Source of the DNA: Rutpela maculata
Taxonomy: Eukaryota; Arthropoda; Insecta; Coleoptera; Cerambycidae
Length of the DNA: 64,000 nucleotides
Direction: 5' to 3'
Assembly: GCA_936432065.2 (NCBI GenBank)
Contig: OW386293.2
Span: forward strand, 30,330,234-30,394,233
Part shown: piece by piece, positions 37,321 to 48,818 of the stretch
Position numbering within the stretch: position 1 is the first letter of the stretch
Layout of the letters: every line of letters begins with the position of its first letter
Program-made: the position numbers and the translations under genes
Notes under the pieces: generated by a model
What the model was told of the DNA's origin: nothing
Seen by the model: only the letters and a program-made list of their open reading frames with translations
The model's database searches: none

Positions 37321-37700
37321 GTACTACCCAAGTAGCATTGTCACATACCACGTACATACTAGTTATATTCATCAGAAAGACATGTATTTTTAATGTATAT
37401 TCATAATTTATTCACGTATATTGTAGGAATGTGAAATAACAGATACACCTGTCCGGCATATGTACGTCCATACCACGTGAAAGGCATGTACGCGTGAACC
37501 TAAATTTCACGTAATATGGACGAAAACTGAATATAGTCACTCCCATTTATCTATGGTACTTCCTATGTACGTATTTTTCATGTACCACGTACATGCAGTG
37601 CACGTAAATTTCACTATATACTGGTTGTACTTCCTATGCATACTATTTTCATGTACCAGGTACATGTAATAAATATTCATGTGCATACATGTACTTCATA
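37321..37700. repeat. Segment rich in CATGTACC/GTACATG motifs
   Basis: It starts with ACCCAAGTAGCATTGTCA and contains a partial ~80-base tandem duplication (TACTTCCTATG...CATGTACC at about 37558 and 37628). CATGTACC-A/C-GGTACATG-like palindromes recur. A related terminus (ACCCACGTAGCATTTGA) is inverted at 46982-47000, so the two may be ends of one old element interrupted by later insertions. Confidence 0.35.
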
Positions 37701-37760
37701 GGTAGTTCCCTTTCTTGTTCATATTATATTGGCAGTACATGCATTCTGTGTACTTTCTAT

Positions 37761-37910
37761 ATCTGTATATGAGAATAAGCAGTTAGGCTGAAATACACTT
37801 TTTTAGTAATGTTAAATCCATTTTGAACAAAATATTTTTGTTCAAAATTAATTTAAACAGCATTTCTAAAAAAGTGAACTTCGGTCAAACTGCTTCTCAT
37901 ATATACAGAT
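37761..37910. mobile_element. Palindromic MITE, 150 bp
   Basis: The ends ATCTGTATAT and ATATACAGAT continue inward as imperfect ~65-bp arms (blocks ACTTTTTTAG and TTTGAACAAAA). Loop of a few bases. No target duplication assigned. Confidence 0.62.
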
Positions 37911-38118
37911 GTAATCTTATCATATACACCCGCCTTTATAATAAAATAATACATTGGAAATAAAATATTTTATTGCATATATCAATACATAATTTACAAA
38001 ACTAAACTAAACTAAACTAAAAAAATAAATACATTATTTATTAAAATTTTCCAGTGAATTTTCATTTATGCTCCAGCTTCTCTTTACTAATTATAAATAT
38101 ATCAAAAATAAAGCAAAG

Positions 38119-39127
38119 CAGGAGTATGGGGCAATATTTCGGGAGCGTATAGTTTGGGTCAAAATAGCACTAAAAGTACTTTTTTTAGAGCGCCCCCCCC
38201 TCCTTCTGAGTTAGTCACCCTTAAAGGTTAAATCTTCAAAAAGGATTTTGCTGATAGCTCCTAAACTGCTCTATAGATTGTAATAAAATTTAGTCAGCAT
38301 ACATGTTATGTAAGTCTGTGATTTCCTTTCATACCTTCTCTAGGAAGCCAGAGGTGAAGCATCCCTAATGCTTGTTCCCCTAATTTCTGACGTAAATTGA
38401 ATTATGAAAGTTGAGGAGACATTTTTAAATTCCCTAAACAATTAAAAAAAAGATGCTCTTGTTTGTCATCAACAAAGTGACCAGTTTTCAAAAAAAAATC
38501 AATTATTATGTGGTCTAAAATACATTATAGTAGAGTGATTTTTATCAGTTTAATTTTTTTTTCGTAATTTAAAGATTGTACCTTTTTTTCTTATTTTTTT
38601 TAACCAATCCTGAAAAACTTAGTCCTATTGGTTGTACTTTAAAAATTATTTAATGAGAAAAAACGCAAATATCGCTCCACTATAATGCATTTTAGACCAT
38701 GCAATGAAGTATTCAAATCAATTTTGCTTAAAAATGGGTCACTTTATTGATGTCAAACAAGAGTTCTTTTTTTACAAAATTATTTAAGTAATTTAAAAAT
38801 GTCACCTCATCTTTCGGAATGTAAGTTGTCAGTAATTACGGGTAAAAAGCATCAGGAGGTGCTGCACCCCCGCCTTCCTAGACAAAACATGAAAAGCGTC
38901 ATATTTCTGAATCTGATATATACCTAATATGTGTACTGTGTACTGTTCAAATTTTATTACAATCAACAGAGTAGTTTGGAAGCTATCAGCAAAAAAACCT
39001 TGACGATTTAACCTGTAATGGTGAATAGCTTCTAAGGAGACGCCCTAAGAAAAAATTATAGGTACTTTTAGTGTTATTTTGACCCAAACTCTACGCTCCC
39101 GAAATATTGCTCCATATTCTTGGGACA
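38119..39127. mobile_element. 1.0-kb foldback
   Basis: Arms begin near ATGGGGCAATATTTCGGGAG and run inward through AGTTTGGGTCAAAATA, AGCTCCTAAACT-like and GACCAGTTTT-like blocks, inverted at 38690-39127. The right border is followed by ACACTCTGTATATTAT. No coding capacity. Confidence 0.7.
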
Positions 39128-39348
39128 CTCTGTATATTATAACAAAATCAAAAATTAATTTTATTTGATAAATAATAAAAATAAAAAACATTATTTATGT
39201 AGATTTTCCAGTGAATTTTCTTTATAGTCCAACTCCTCCATGTGATCTCCTAAAAACAAAAAACAAACACTAAATTTTTTACATTTATATATATATTTTA
39301 ATCAAAGGGAGGAAATAATTCTTATAGTTTTTCTCACAATCTTTATTT

Positions 39349-39396
39349 ATGGATTACCGGTTTCGAAATGCCTCGCACTTCGTCACCAGATCCTAG
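39349..39396 (-). ncRNA. Hammerhead-ribozyme-like motif, Penelope-type remnant
   Basis: The minus strand reads GGAT, CTGGTGA, C, a 7-bp stem GAAGTGC/GCATTTC closed by GAG, then GAAA, CCGGTA and ATCC. GGAT pairs with ATCC as stem I, and the very short CCGG stem III is as known in Penelope-like retroelements. Deviations from the canonical CUGANGA core (A to G) and an extra C make activity doubtful. No Penelope coding sequence was found beside it. Confidence 0.35.
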
Positions 39397-40059
39397 AGTT
39401 AACGAAATAAGTATATAAAGACTAACAATTTTTTAACATTAATATGAATTTAATAAATTTCTAATGATTATAGAAGAAGAACTGAGTACTTATATCGCAA
39501 ATGTTGGTTGGATTGAGGAATGCGGGGGCTCGGTGGATTTGCCGCTACCTGCAGAAGTAGCACAATGTATCCATATGAGGTCTAAGGACACATGAACGTA
39601 AGCTCTGCTCCCTCCAAACAATCCAGAATCCAAGCACAATATATTCATTCCATATATGGAAAAGTGTATATATTTTGCGCCCACCTAACAATTAAAGCAA
39701 TAAGTTACTCTTGATAAAACCTAGTTTAATTTGGAATCATCAAAAGTAACGTAAAATATACAGAACACTCGGAAAGTAAGAAATGGTCAAAATGTTGACA
39801 AGAAAATCATCCTTATTTTTTTATTTTGTGATAAAAAAAAATAGTCAATAGAAACACAAACTCATTTCAGATAAAAGTATCCTTGATAAAGAATCTCAAA
39901 AATTTAACATCACTCTACATGACTGCTGCTAACTTCTCTATACATTTTTTAAGCCTTCTCAATTTTGTCATTTTCTTACTTTTCGAATGCCCTGTTTATC
40001 TATATCTATTTTTTTTATTACAAACAACTTAGAAACTAAGCAAAGTCAATATATTACGG
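39397..40059. other. DNA without recognised gene
   Basis: A 64-codon minus frame at 39490-39684 has no recognisable motif. Nothing else supported. Confidence 0.35.
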
Positions 40060-40225
40060 GAGCCCACCCTAAGTGTCCGTAAATGTTGCAAATATTGTTT
40101 TTGTCATTTAACACAAAAAATAAAAAAGATGAAGAAGATGCAGAAGAAGAAACTTTCTGCATAAAAAACAAAGTGCATAAAATTTTCTACAATTTTGTTC
40201 CTATACAATATTTGGATAGGAATTA
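40060..40225. repeat. Partial copy of the foldback at 40293
   Basis: Starts ACGGGAGCCCACCCTAA and shares TTGTTTTTGTCATTTAACAC and TACAATTTTGTTCCTATAC with the left arm of the neighbouring element, with an internal deletion. Same orientation as the left arm. Confidence 0.5.
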
Positions 40226-40292
40226 CCATTTTCCAGATAAATGATTCAGCTCTTAAAATAAAATATAAAATTCAATATAAAACGTAATACTA

Positions 40293-41027
40293 CGGGAGCC
40301 CACCCTAACTGTCCGTGCACCCCCCGATCCTTGGGGACAATGTTTTTCATAAAGATTAAAGCCTAAGGAACAATTTAAGACATGTCCCCAAAAAGAAAAA
40401 CTAGCAGTACTTTCAAAATGGCGTCCGTTAAAAAAAAATTGCAAATATTGTTTTTGTCATTTAACACAAAAACTAAAAAAGATGGAGAAACTTTCTACAC
40501 AAAAAACAAAGTGCATAATATTTTCTACAATTTTGTTCCTATACAATATTTGGATTCCATTGTTACCGTTTTCTGCAAATTATGATATAAATTTTTTTCA
40601 GTTTATTTTATTTTTTGTTATGTTAATAATATAAAGTTATATTTTACGCCTTACAATAATTGTCACATTTATTTCCTGCAAGTGATTTACCGATATATGA
40701 ATTTCCATGTTTTCTTAATTTTGGACTCATTTATCTGGAAAATGGTAACTGCTAACAAAATATTGTATAGGAACAAAATTGTAGAAAATTTTATGTACGT
40801 TGTTTTTTGTGAAAAAAGTTTCTGTCGAACCTTTTTAGTTTTTGTGTTAAATGACAAAAACAACATTGACAACAGTTTTTTTTAACATATGGCCGCCATT
40901 TTGAAAGTACAGCCAGTTTTTTTTTTTAGAACATGTCTTAAATTGTTCCTTAGGCTTTATTCTTTATGAAAAACATTGTCCCCAAGGATCGGCAGGGTGG
41001 TGCACGTACAGCTAGGGAGAGCTCCCG
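40293..41027. mobile_element. Foldback with CGGGAGC ends
   Basis: The left end CGGGAGCCCACCCTAACTGT is inverted as ACAGCTAGGGAGAGCTCCCG (41008-41027). The arms share CGATCCTTGGGGACAATG and CCTAAGGAACAATTTAAGAC. A 4-bp duplication ACTA flanks it (40289-40292 and 41028-41031). The reading frames at 40253-40585 and 40682-41256 are arm sequence. Confidence 0.75.
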
Positions 41028-41031
41028 ACTA

Positions 41032-41859
41032 ATAGTAACTTTTTGTCGTAATTGTTCATTATTTGTTCCATTATTTGCAACGGGTGAAAATAACAGATTA
41101 TTCTCGAGTCTATCTGGAGTGTTATACGATTTTGTTAAAATTGAGCCATTTCCTAAATTATTATTCAGATTAGGTATTACTAACCTCAAAAGTTTCAATT
41201 TCCTGACAGTTGTGACTGAACAGTTTCAGTATCAAAAATATCTGAATTTAAATTAGGAGGATTGTCAATAATATTACTAGCTTCTGCGTTATTATAATTA
41301 ATGAAAGCCAAAGACATATTCATTCTCTTATAATATGCTTCCTGCCTAAAGGGCCTTTCTACTCCGCTACATTTATTAGACATATGCTGCTTGCGTACCT
41401 ACTATTTTATGTGCTAAAATTAATTATTAGTAAAATATACTTGCCTTTGAAAACGATGATGTATATTTCTATGTATACTTAAACTGTAAGTTTGCTAAAA
41501 GCACTTCGTTCTTGTTGCTAAACGTACACAACACAGAATATGACAAATGGCCGCTGGCACTGGCCGAAGCTAGGCGAATCGGCGCGAGACAATGACACAA
41601 CAGGAGACACACGTGAACCCAGAACTTTCAGAAAAGTACAATGTAGTTTATCTCCCTCTGCCTTATGTCTTTCTCTTTTTATCTACTCAAAGCTGCCAGA
41701 ATTCCTACAACTGATATACCTAAAACATGTGTATCTTGGTGGACGATGAGTGCGATGACGAATGATGATCGGATAATTTTTCTTCCATCTCTCTGATAGG
41801 TTAAAATTGATCACATGTAAGAAATAGTTTTACGCAGAATCATAAAAATGTGTTTATAG
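41032..41859. other. DNA without recognised gene
   Basis: Short frames only (up to about 96 codons, partly arm sequence). A less AT-rich patch at 41540-41640 has no identifiable product. Confidence 0.35.
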
Positions 41860-42164
41860 ACTGGCGGTACATGACCAGTCAGGTGCAACGTTTTTAAAAT
41901 ACATGCCAATCATATATATGAATGTAATTACCATGAATATGCCAAAAACGCTAATTTTAGGCAGTCGTCGCGTGCAGAAGGGTGTGCAAATCGATTTTCC
42001 GTTTGCATGGAAAATCGATTTCTGCGAACGATTTTAAAATGGATGCCAATAGTGCCAAATGAAAAGCCGTGAAAATAAATCCAGCGGAAACTTATTGGCA
42101 TGCAGTTTCCACGCGCACAACAAAGTTTGGTGCGCACATTAAATAGTAAAATTTTTTTATATCT

Positions 42165-42945
42165 CCGAACGATTTTAAAATGCATGCCAATACGTTTTAT
42201 GATAAATTTGCACTGTCAAACGACGATTTACCGATTGGCATGCAGTTTTATAATGCAGAACGTTATTAAAAGTTATTCCTAAAATGCAAAAAAATTCAGG
42301 TCTCTCCGAACGATTTTAAAATGCATGCCATTGAGGTATCTTATTGGTAATGAAAAAAAAAGATGATATTAACAATTGGCATGCAGTTTTCGGTTGCTTA
42401 AAATATTTGCCGTCATCCAAATACACAACAAATAATTTCAGGTATCTCCGAACGAAGTTAAAATGCATGCCAATATGTTTTATGATAAATTTGCACTGTG
42501 AAACGACGATTTACCGATTGGCATGCAGTTTCATAATGCAGAACGTTATTAAAAGTTACTCCTAAAAATGCAAAAAAATTCAGGTTTCTCCGAACGATTT
42601 TAAAATGCATGCCTTTGAGGTATCTTATTAGTAATTAAAAAAAAAGATGATATTAACAATTGGCATGCAGTTTTCGGTTGCTTAAAATATTTGCCGTCAT
42701 CCAAATACACAACAAATAATTTCAGGTATCTCCAAACGAAGTTAAAATGCATGCAAACGACGATTTACCGATTGACATGCAGTTTTATAATGCAGAACGT
42801 TATTAAAAGTTATTCCTAAAAATGCAAAAAATTCAGTTATCTCCGAACGACTTTAAAACGTTTGTTAATCAGTTTTATAAATAATTTGCACTACCAAACG
42901 ACTATTTACCGATTGGCATGCAGTTTTGTAGTGCAGAACGTTATT
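42165..42945. repeat. ~142-bp tandem array, left arm
   Basis: About six units starting near 42165, 42304, 42447, 42589, 42733 and 42842, the last ones shortened or diverged. Each unit has CGAACGATTTTAAAATGCAT followed by GCCAAT, then ATTGGCATGCAGTTTT, so each unit is itself partly palindromic. Confidence 0.75.
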
Positions 42946-43062
42946 AAAGTAAAAGAGCTATGCGCGGAGAAAGCGGGCGAAAGTGCTTATTTCAACTTTG
43001 GTCGCTAATAACTTTTTTTCAGTCCATCGGAGAGTTTCACTATAAAGAATCTTGGTCCGTAC

Positions 43063-43090
43063 CCAAGATCGCTAAATTTAGCGATCTTGG
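43063..43090. repeat. Perfect 28-bp palindrome in foldback core
   Basis: Each half reads CCAAGATCGCTAAA or its complement, with no loop. A diverged third half-site (CTTGGTCCGTACC) lies just upstream. Confidence 0.6.
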
Positions 43091-44625
43091 TCCATACCGG
43101 CTTGTGTCTATCTCTTTCTTTCATATCACCAGCGTGGTGCGACCCTTGTGTCATCGAGAATGCCATGCTTTTTAGCGCCTCGCCGTTGTACTCGCTAATA
43201 ATTTGTACTTTTAATTAAATTATATTATTTGCAACAGTGTCTAATACAGTGCATAGCTGGATCATCCATAAACGTTGTTCATAATATCAAGTAGCAACGT
43301 GTGTTGTTTGGATAAGTACGTATTTATTTTGCTTAGAGATTTTTATAGCCAGGGAGGTAGCGAGTTTTCGTGAAACCATTCGTATAAAGCTAGATTTTTT
43401 CCCATGATAGCATTAGACATCAATGATGGTGCAATACTGCCAATCTATAAGTCCTGCGGAAATGAGTAAAAAATTAAATACTTAATAAACATGTTGCAAA
43501 AAGAGATATCGATTTTCTGAAATGTCACAAAATGTCACTTTTGATTCATTCGTGCCGAGCCGAATTTTCGAATTTCGCCGTGCAATTTACGATCAGGTTT
43601 ATTTGGAAGACTTCCTCTTTACGTCGCGACATCGTACGGTCACCTCAATGGTGTTTTTAGAAAAATATGAAAGTGTCAAGATTGTATGTTTTTGCAATTT
43701 TTTCGGCTCCGAAATGCAAGCTGTTTTTTGTTATTTTTCGGAAATATCTCCGAAACGGTGGGAGTTAGTTCGAAATAAAAAACAAAGTTAAACGAGTATT
43801 TTCCACTACGAATCTTTTTGCTACCAACAGAATTTTGATTTTATTTTCGTTTCGGAAATAACTCTGAAATATCGGTCATGTACCGCAAAAAACCGCAAAT
43901 TTTGAGCTTCTACAGTTGGCAACTTTTTGATCTTGACTTCTACGCCAAAAGACCACTCTAGCTAATTTAAACAGAATTAGATTTGCTAAAACACCTTTTT
44001 CTATTTTTTGAATTCTGACAAAAATGGAGAAATTAGAGGGGACGGGATTTGGGACTTTTCTTCCAGTAAAATTTATCCATTTTGTCACCATAATTAATAG
44101 GTAATTAAATGGAATCGATCTCATATACGATGTTCACTTAATATCATGTACTACTTTGACGTTCCGTTAACAAGAGAATTGATTGAGATTTCCGACACTT
44201 TTTTTATTTTTTCTGTCACATAAAAAATAAGGCTTATGACCGAATATGCGCTCCGGGCAATCGCAGTTGCGGATAAATTTTGCATTTTCCGCCGCGGAAT
44301 ATTAATCTACAAAGCTGATTTTTTGTCTGCAAGCAGTTTATGCACTGTTTCGACTAAAAATCATATTCTACCTCCGCTGTGTGCACTTGGAGGGCGCTAC
44401 GTACGCTATTATTGTTTATTTCAATTTTCAATTTGCCCTACCTTTCTTGGCAGTAAACTTCTTGTCATTGTGAATATATCTTAGTATTACACCTTTTAAA
44501 CGGGTAAGACGTAAAAGTACCTATTCCTGTTACAAATCTCTATTAAATGCTTAAAATATATATTGTGCATGATATTTACGTATTTCGATTACTCCATTTC
44601 AGATGTTGAAATTTAATATTGCCAG

Positions 44626-44733
44626 ATGGCTAACAAATCAGATGAACCGTCCGCCAAAAAATGTTTCGCATGTGGTGGAACTGATAATGTGAAATCGTTT
44701 CAGGTTTTTAGGCCCTTCAGGCAACGTTGGTGA
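44626..44733 (+). pseudogene. Short zinc-finger-like ORF, possible THAP remnant
   Basis: A 35-codon frame in the foldback core encodes KKCFACGG (CxxC) followed by a VKSFQVF segment and R-x-R-W before a stop. The CxxC, hydrophobic F-x-V-F and R..W order resembles the first third of a THAP DNA-binding domain, the N-terminus of P-element transposases. The second C..H half is missing. This is a tentative reading of a very short frame. Confidence 0.3.
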
Positions 44734-44964
44734 TGTCCGCTCCAACAGCTCAGAGTCCATATCCCTACAAGGGATCGCAGAGACTCCTAGTCCAGGAATG
44801 TCTTTAAAATATGCGCTGTTCCCAATAGTGCGATCTTTTCCGCTTGAAAAGGTGTGTGTATTTCAAAATTCACAATATTTTTTTAGTATTCAAAACACTT
44901 TAGTACACGTTGAAATTGCACGCCAATTTTTAATACTACCTTTTGTTTTCGTTACCTACAACAT

Positions 44965-45850
44965 ATTGCAATGGCATGCATTTTAAAAGCGTTCAGAGAT
45001 ACCTGAGTTTTTTTGCACGGTTTGCAATAACTTTTGATAACGTTCTGCACTACAAATCTGCATGCCAATCAGTAAATCGTCATCTGGTAGTGCATATTTA
45101 TCACAAAATATATCAGCATGCATTTTAAAAGCGTTCAGGGATAACTGAATTTTTTTCCATTCTTAGGAATTACTTTTAATAATGTTCTGCACTAGAAAAC
45201 TGCATGCCAATCGGTAAATCGTCGATTGGTAGTGCAAATTTATCATAAAATTTATTGGCATGCATTTTTAAATCGTTCCGAGATAGCTGGATTTCTTTGC
45301 ATTTTTAGGAATAACTTTTAATAACGTTCTGCATTACAAATCTGCATGCCAATCAGTAAATCGTCGTACGGTAGTGCAAATTTATCATAAAATTTATTGG
45401 CATGCATTTTAAAATCGTTCGGAAAGATCTAATTTTTTTTGCATTTTTAGGAATAACTTTTAATAACGTTCTGCATTACAAGTCTGCATGCCAATCAGTA
45501 AATCGTCGTACGGTAGTGCAAATTTATCATAAAATTTATTGGCATGCATTTTAAAAGCGTTCAGGGATAACTGATTTTTTTGCATTTTTAGGAATCATTT
45601 TTAACAACGTCCTGCACGAGAAAACTACATGCCAATCGGTAAATCGTTGTTTGGAAGTGCAAATTATTCATAAAAATGATTAACGTACGTTTTAAAGTCG
45701 TTTGAAGAGACCTGAATTTTTTTGCATTTTAGGAATAACTTTTAATAACGTTCTGTATTATAAAACTGCATGCCAATCGGTAAATCGTCGTTTGACAGTG
45801 CAAATTTATCATAAAACGTATTGGCATGCATTTTAAAATCGTTCGGAGAT
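44965..45850. repeat. ~142-bp tandem array, right arm
   Basis: Seven units of GGCATGCATTTTAAA type at about 44973, 45115, 45258, 45398, 45540, 45682 and 45824, at steady 140-143-base spacing, inverted relative to the left array. The sixth unit is diverged (ACGTACGTTTTAAA). Confidence 0.78.
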
Positions 45851-46151
45851 ATCAAAAAATTTTACGATTTAATGTGCGCACCAAACTTTGTTGTGCGCGT
45901 GGAAACTGCATGCCAATAAGTTTCCACTGGATTTATTTTCACGGCTTTTCATTTGGCACTATTGGCATCCATTTTAAAATCGTTCGCAGAAATCGATTTT
46001 CCATGCAAACGGAAAATCGATTTGCACACCCTTCTGCACGCGACGACTGCCTAAAATTAGCGTTTTTGGCATATTCATGGTAATTACATTCATATATATG
46101 ATTGGCATGCATTTTAAAAACGTTGCACCTGACTGGTCATGTACCGCCAGT

Positions 46152-47447
46152 CCATTATAAAAATTAATGAATTATTATGACTAGTATAAGGACTATTAAT
46201 GAGTAAAATTATTTTTTTCTTAAGTGAATTTATTTATTTTATATTATTCCGATTTTAATTCAGATACACTATTTAAAAAAAAAATGTAAAATTTTGTTCC
46301 TGACCAATAATAAGTAAGTGTCGCCATCTTTGGATTATTTGTAATATCAGTTTAATCTTAATCATGCCCAGTACCGCAGCAGCAATACACAGAGGGAAAA
46401 GAAATTGTGTCAGCCCTGCATCTTTTATTTCTTTTAGTTATGTTGAGAATTTATACCAAAAAACACTTAAAGAGTATGTTAACTTGGAATAGGTATAAGA
46501 ATAGATCACACAACACTTCATAAATGTTTCGCCAACCAAGTTAGTATTTTGTGTCTTGAGTGATTAACTACTAAGTTTTTCTTCAGATGATGCCAGCTTG
46601 GCTGGCGAAATAGGTTGTCGAGTGTATTATGTAGTGTATTCAGAACTAATTACAGCCGAAGTTATTTAATTTTAGCAAATGTCTATTCAAGCATGTACCT
46701 ACCATGTGACAGGTACATTTTAAAACAAATGTATATTCATCATTCACTTTGTACTGTAGGGTGTAGTACATAGAGCGATGTCTATACAACATTCAATTAT
46801 GTATGTACCGACAACATACATTTAGGAGCGTCAGAATTACTGCACGTCTTTATAACATCATACGAATATCCATACTCGCATATTAGCTTATGTAAGCTGT
46901 ATGTATATTATATAGTAGTACATATCAAATTCATCACGTTATTTTCACATTATGTATCACTGATGTATATACATAGGATATCAAATGCTACGTGGGTACT
47001 TGCTTACATCCACGTTGTTCTTGATTTGCAAACTAGCTTTTATCATAGATAAATTAGACCACACTGCTGACGCCTTTCATAACTTAGATTTTTCTTCGAA
47101 GTAAGCCAAAAGTATATTTTCAGTGAACTTGTCTACTACTTTCTTCATTTTACATCATTCAATAAGTCTTTTATACCATATTGTTGCCGCTATTTCTGGG
47201 GCAACAGATCTAAAGTTGCCCTCTCTGCGGCTTCTTTATAACATCTGGTGGAATAATGAAATTACTTTTATTTCCCGTATTTTCTTCAAAATCCATTTTT
47301 TTTAGCCACAAAATTTACGATATTTAAAGACAGCTTCAATTGTAGTGACTAATAAACACTAAACAATTTACAATTGTTTTACCTAGTTACCCTTTATCCA
47401 GTACCTGACTTGATATTTACACTTTATTGTCACATATAATTGAAACG
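46152..47447. other. DNA with one inverted repeat; no gene
   Basis: Apart from the inverted repeat at 46497-46645 and GTACATG-rich sequence at 46690-47000 related to 37.3 kb, nothing is recognised. The 60-codon frame at 47123-47305 has no supporting motif. Confidence 0.35.
46497..46645 (+). repeat. Inverted repeat with hammerhead-like hairpin
   Basis: The arms (46497-46541 and about 46600-46645) are imperfect complements. On the plus strand at 46582-46610 CAGATGA is followed by T, a 6-bp stem GCCAGC/GCTGGC with TTG loop, then GAAA. This parallels the motif at 39349-39396, again with one core mismatch and one extra base. It could be a Penelope-type terminal repeat remnant. Confidence 0.3.
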
Positions 47448-47449
47448 AA

Positions 47450-47532
47450 CGGGTGGGTGGCTCAATGTCAACGCGTGCGACACGTAAGCGGTAGATCGGG
47501 AGTTCAACCCCACAGACGGCATTTTTTTTTAA
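47450..47532 (+). mobile_element. tRNA-derived SINE-like segment
   Basis: TGGCTCAATGT (47458-47468) matches a Pol III A box and GTTCAACCC (47502-47510) a B box, 34 bases apart, and the sequence between resembles a tRNA D-arm and anticodon arm. It ends in a T run at 47522-47530. It lacks a clean acceptor stem, so it is tRNA-derived and not a tRNA gene. Confidence 0.5.
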
Positions 47533-47555
47533 TAACAGTTTTACAAAAAATATTG

Positions 47556-47673
47556 TATGATACATTTGTTAAAAGTGATTTTATTTGTTCGTGGGGTTGC
47601 TCCACTCGCTACGCTCGTTCCGCAAGATGCCCCACTCACAAAATAAAATGTCACTTTTAACACTTGTATCATA
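47556..47673. mobile_element. Small palindromic MITE
   Basis: Arms of about 42 bp start TATGATACA and end TGTATCATA-like (with TTAAAAGTGA and GTGGGG blocks). The loop contains CTCGCTACGCTCG, a phrase typical of short insect hairpin repeats. Confidence 0.65.
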
Positions 47674-48818
47674 AATAACTATTTTAAAACTTATGTTTCC
47701 ATACCATGATTTATTTCATTAATAAATTTTGTCTCGCCCGGAAGATGAAAACTCGAACAGTTTTTTGAGATATAAGTAAAAGCAAGGTTTGATCTGTAAG
47801 CCAGTAACTCAGTAACATCATCCATATGTTATGAATATAGCAAAAAACAAACTAAAAACGTACTCTTCGCCAATTTACTGACCTTTTTATATAATTGTTA
47901 AACATTCTATAGGATACTCTTCGCAGTTTTCTTGTAAATAATGTTAGTTTTTGGACACCCTAAATTTTACCAACTGTTGCGAAAAAAAATATATGAAAAA
48001 AAAATTGAAAAAAAAATATTCAACCTGTCTGGGATTAGAACACGGGATCTTTGAATTGCAAGCTCAAGCTCAACAAGATTTTATTCAGAGTTTTTTTCAA
48101 TATTACATGTCGCATCAGATCCTAGCCTCGGCGCCAGCCAGACAACCACGGCGAACACCGCATAGGTGGTGTGGGGCTGGGCGAGGTAGGTCTGATTTGG
48201 CTTAAGAATAATTGTAAGATTAACAACACCTGTCTGCCATAGGTAGACTTATAAGAGCTAATTAAGATGAGAACATGTGCCCACATGGGCCTAAAACTAA
48301 TTTAAGAAATAAACACTATAGATGACTAAACTCACTTTACGAAATTTTTGGTTGCTGATACGGGAAAACAACCAAACGAAAAAACCCGTTCGAGGAAATG
48401 ACGACCTTGCAGTCTGACTGCTGGCGCTGGCGCTGGCAAGGAAGGTAGGGTAAAATAGAGTTGTGGTTTAAAAAGTTATGATTTCGATGAATTTTCGCCC
48501 TAGAGGGGATTTGGGAGAAACAAAAAGGAAACAAAAAAAACAAAGAGGATAAAAATAACAAATTGTACAAACATAAAAAAGAGGGAAAAGGGGTTAAAGA
48601 TGTAAAGTTGGTGAAAGATAAAGGGTAGGGTAGAGATAGGTTATGGTAGAGGGAAGGTGTGGCTAGGGAGGTTGCCGGAAGATCGGTATCGCCTGGTATG
48701 GTAGAGTGTGTCGAATATTGAAAAGTATTGTGTTATGTTGTCTGATTCGGGTAATGTTGCGGGTTAGCGGACTACCGTCCAGTTTGAACTGGTATAATCT
48801 CAGTGAGATTTCTTGGAC
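47674..48818. other. DNA with SINE-like remnant; no gene
   Basis: On the minus strand near 48090-48020 GTTCTAATCC resembles a Pol III B box and is followed by T-rich sequence, suggesting a weak tRNA-derived SINE remnant. 48340-48740 may be 3' flank of the LINE remnant on the minus strand. No gene recognised. Confidence 0.3.

Larger units (their letters stand above)
41860..46151. mobile_element. 4.3-kb foldback with mirrored satellite arrays
   Basis: The outer arms (41860 to about 42260, and about 45750-46151) are nearly identical inverted copies, starting ACTGGCGGTACATGACCAGT. Inside them each arm carries a ~142-bp tandem array in mirrored orientation, and a ~2-kb unique core lies between (about 42950-44960). 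Long inverted repeats with inner tandem arrays resemble Drosophila FB and Galileo (P superfamily) foldbacks; a possible THAP-like fragment in the core fits that, but no transposase is intact and no target duplication is clear. Confidence 0.85.

Noticed and set aside
42165..45850. CRISPR-like regular repeat array
   Set aside because: Units are ~142 bp contiguous tandem repeats without spacers, inside a eukaryotic foldback element.
41928..46083. Two nearly identical 85-codon frames, 41928-42185 minus and 45826-46083 plus
   Set aside because: They are the same sequence in the two inverted arms of the foldback; no domain and no independent support.
47450..47532. tRNA gene
   Set aside because: Pol III boxes are present but no closed acceptor stem or regular cloverleaf; T run follows directly. 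Best read as tRNA-derived repeat.
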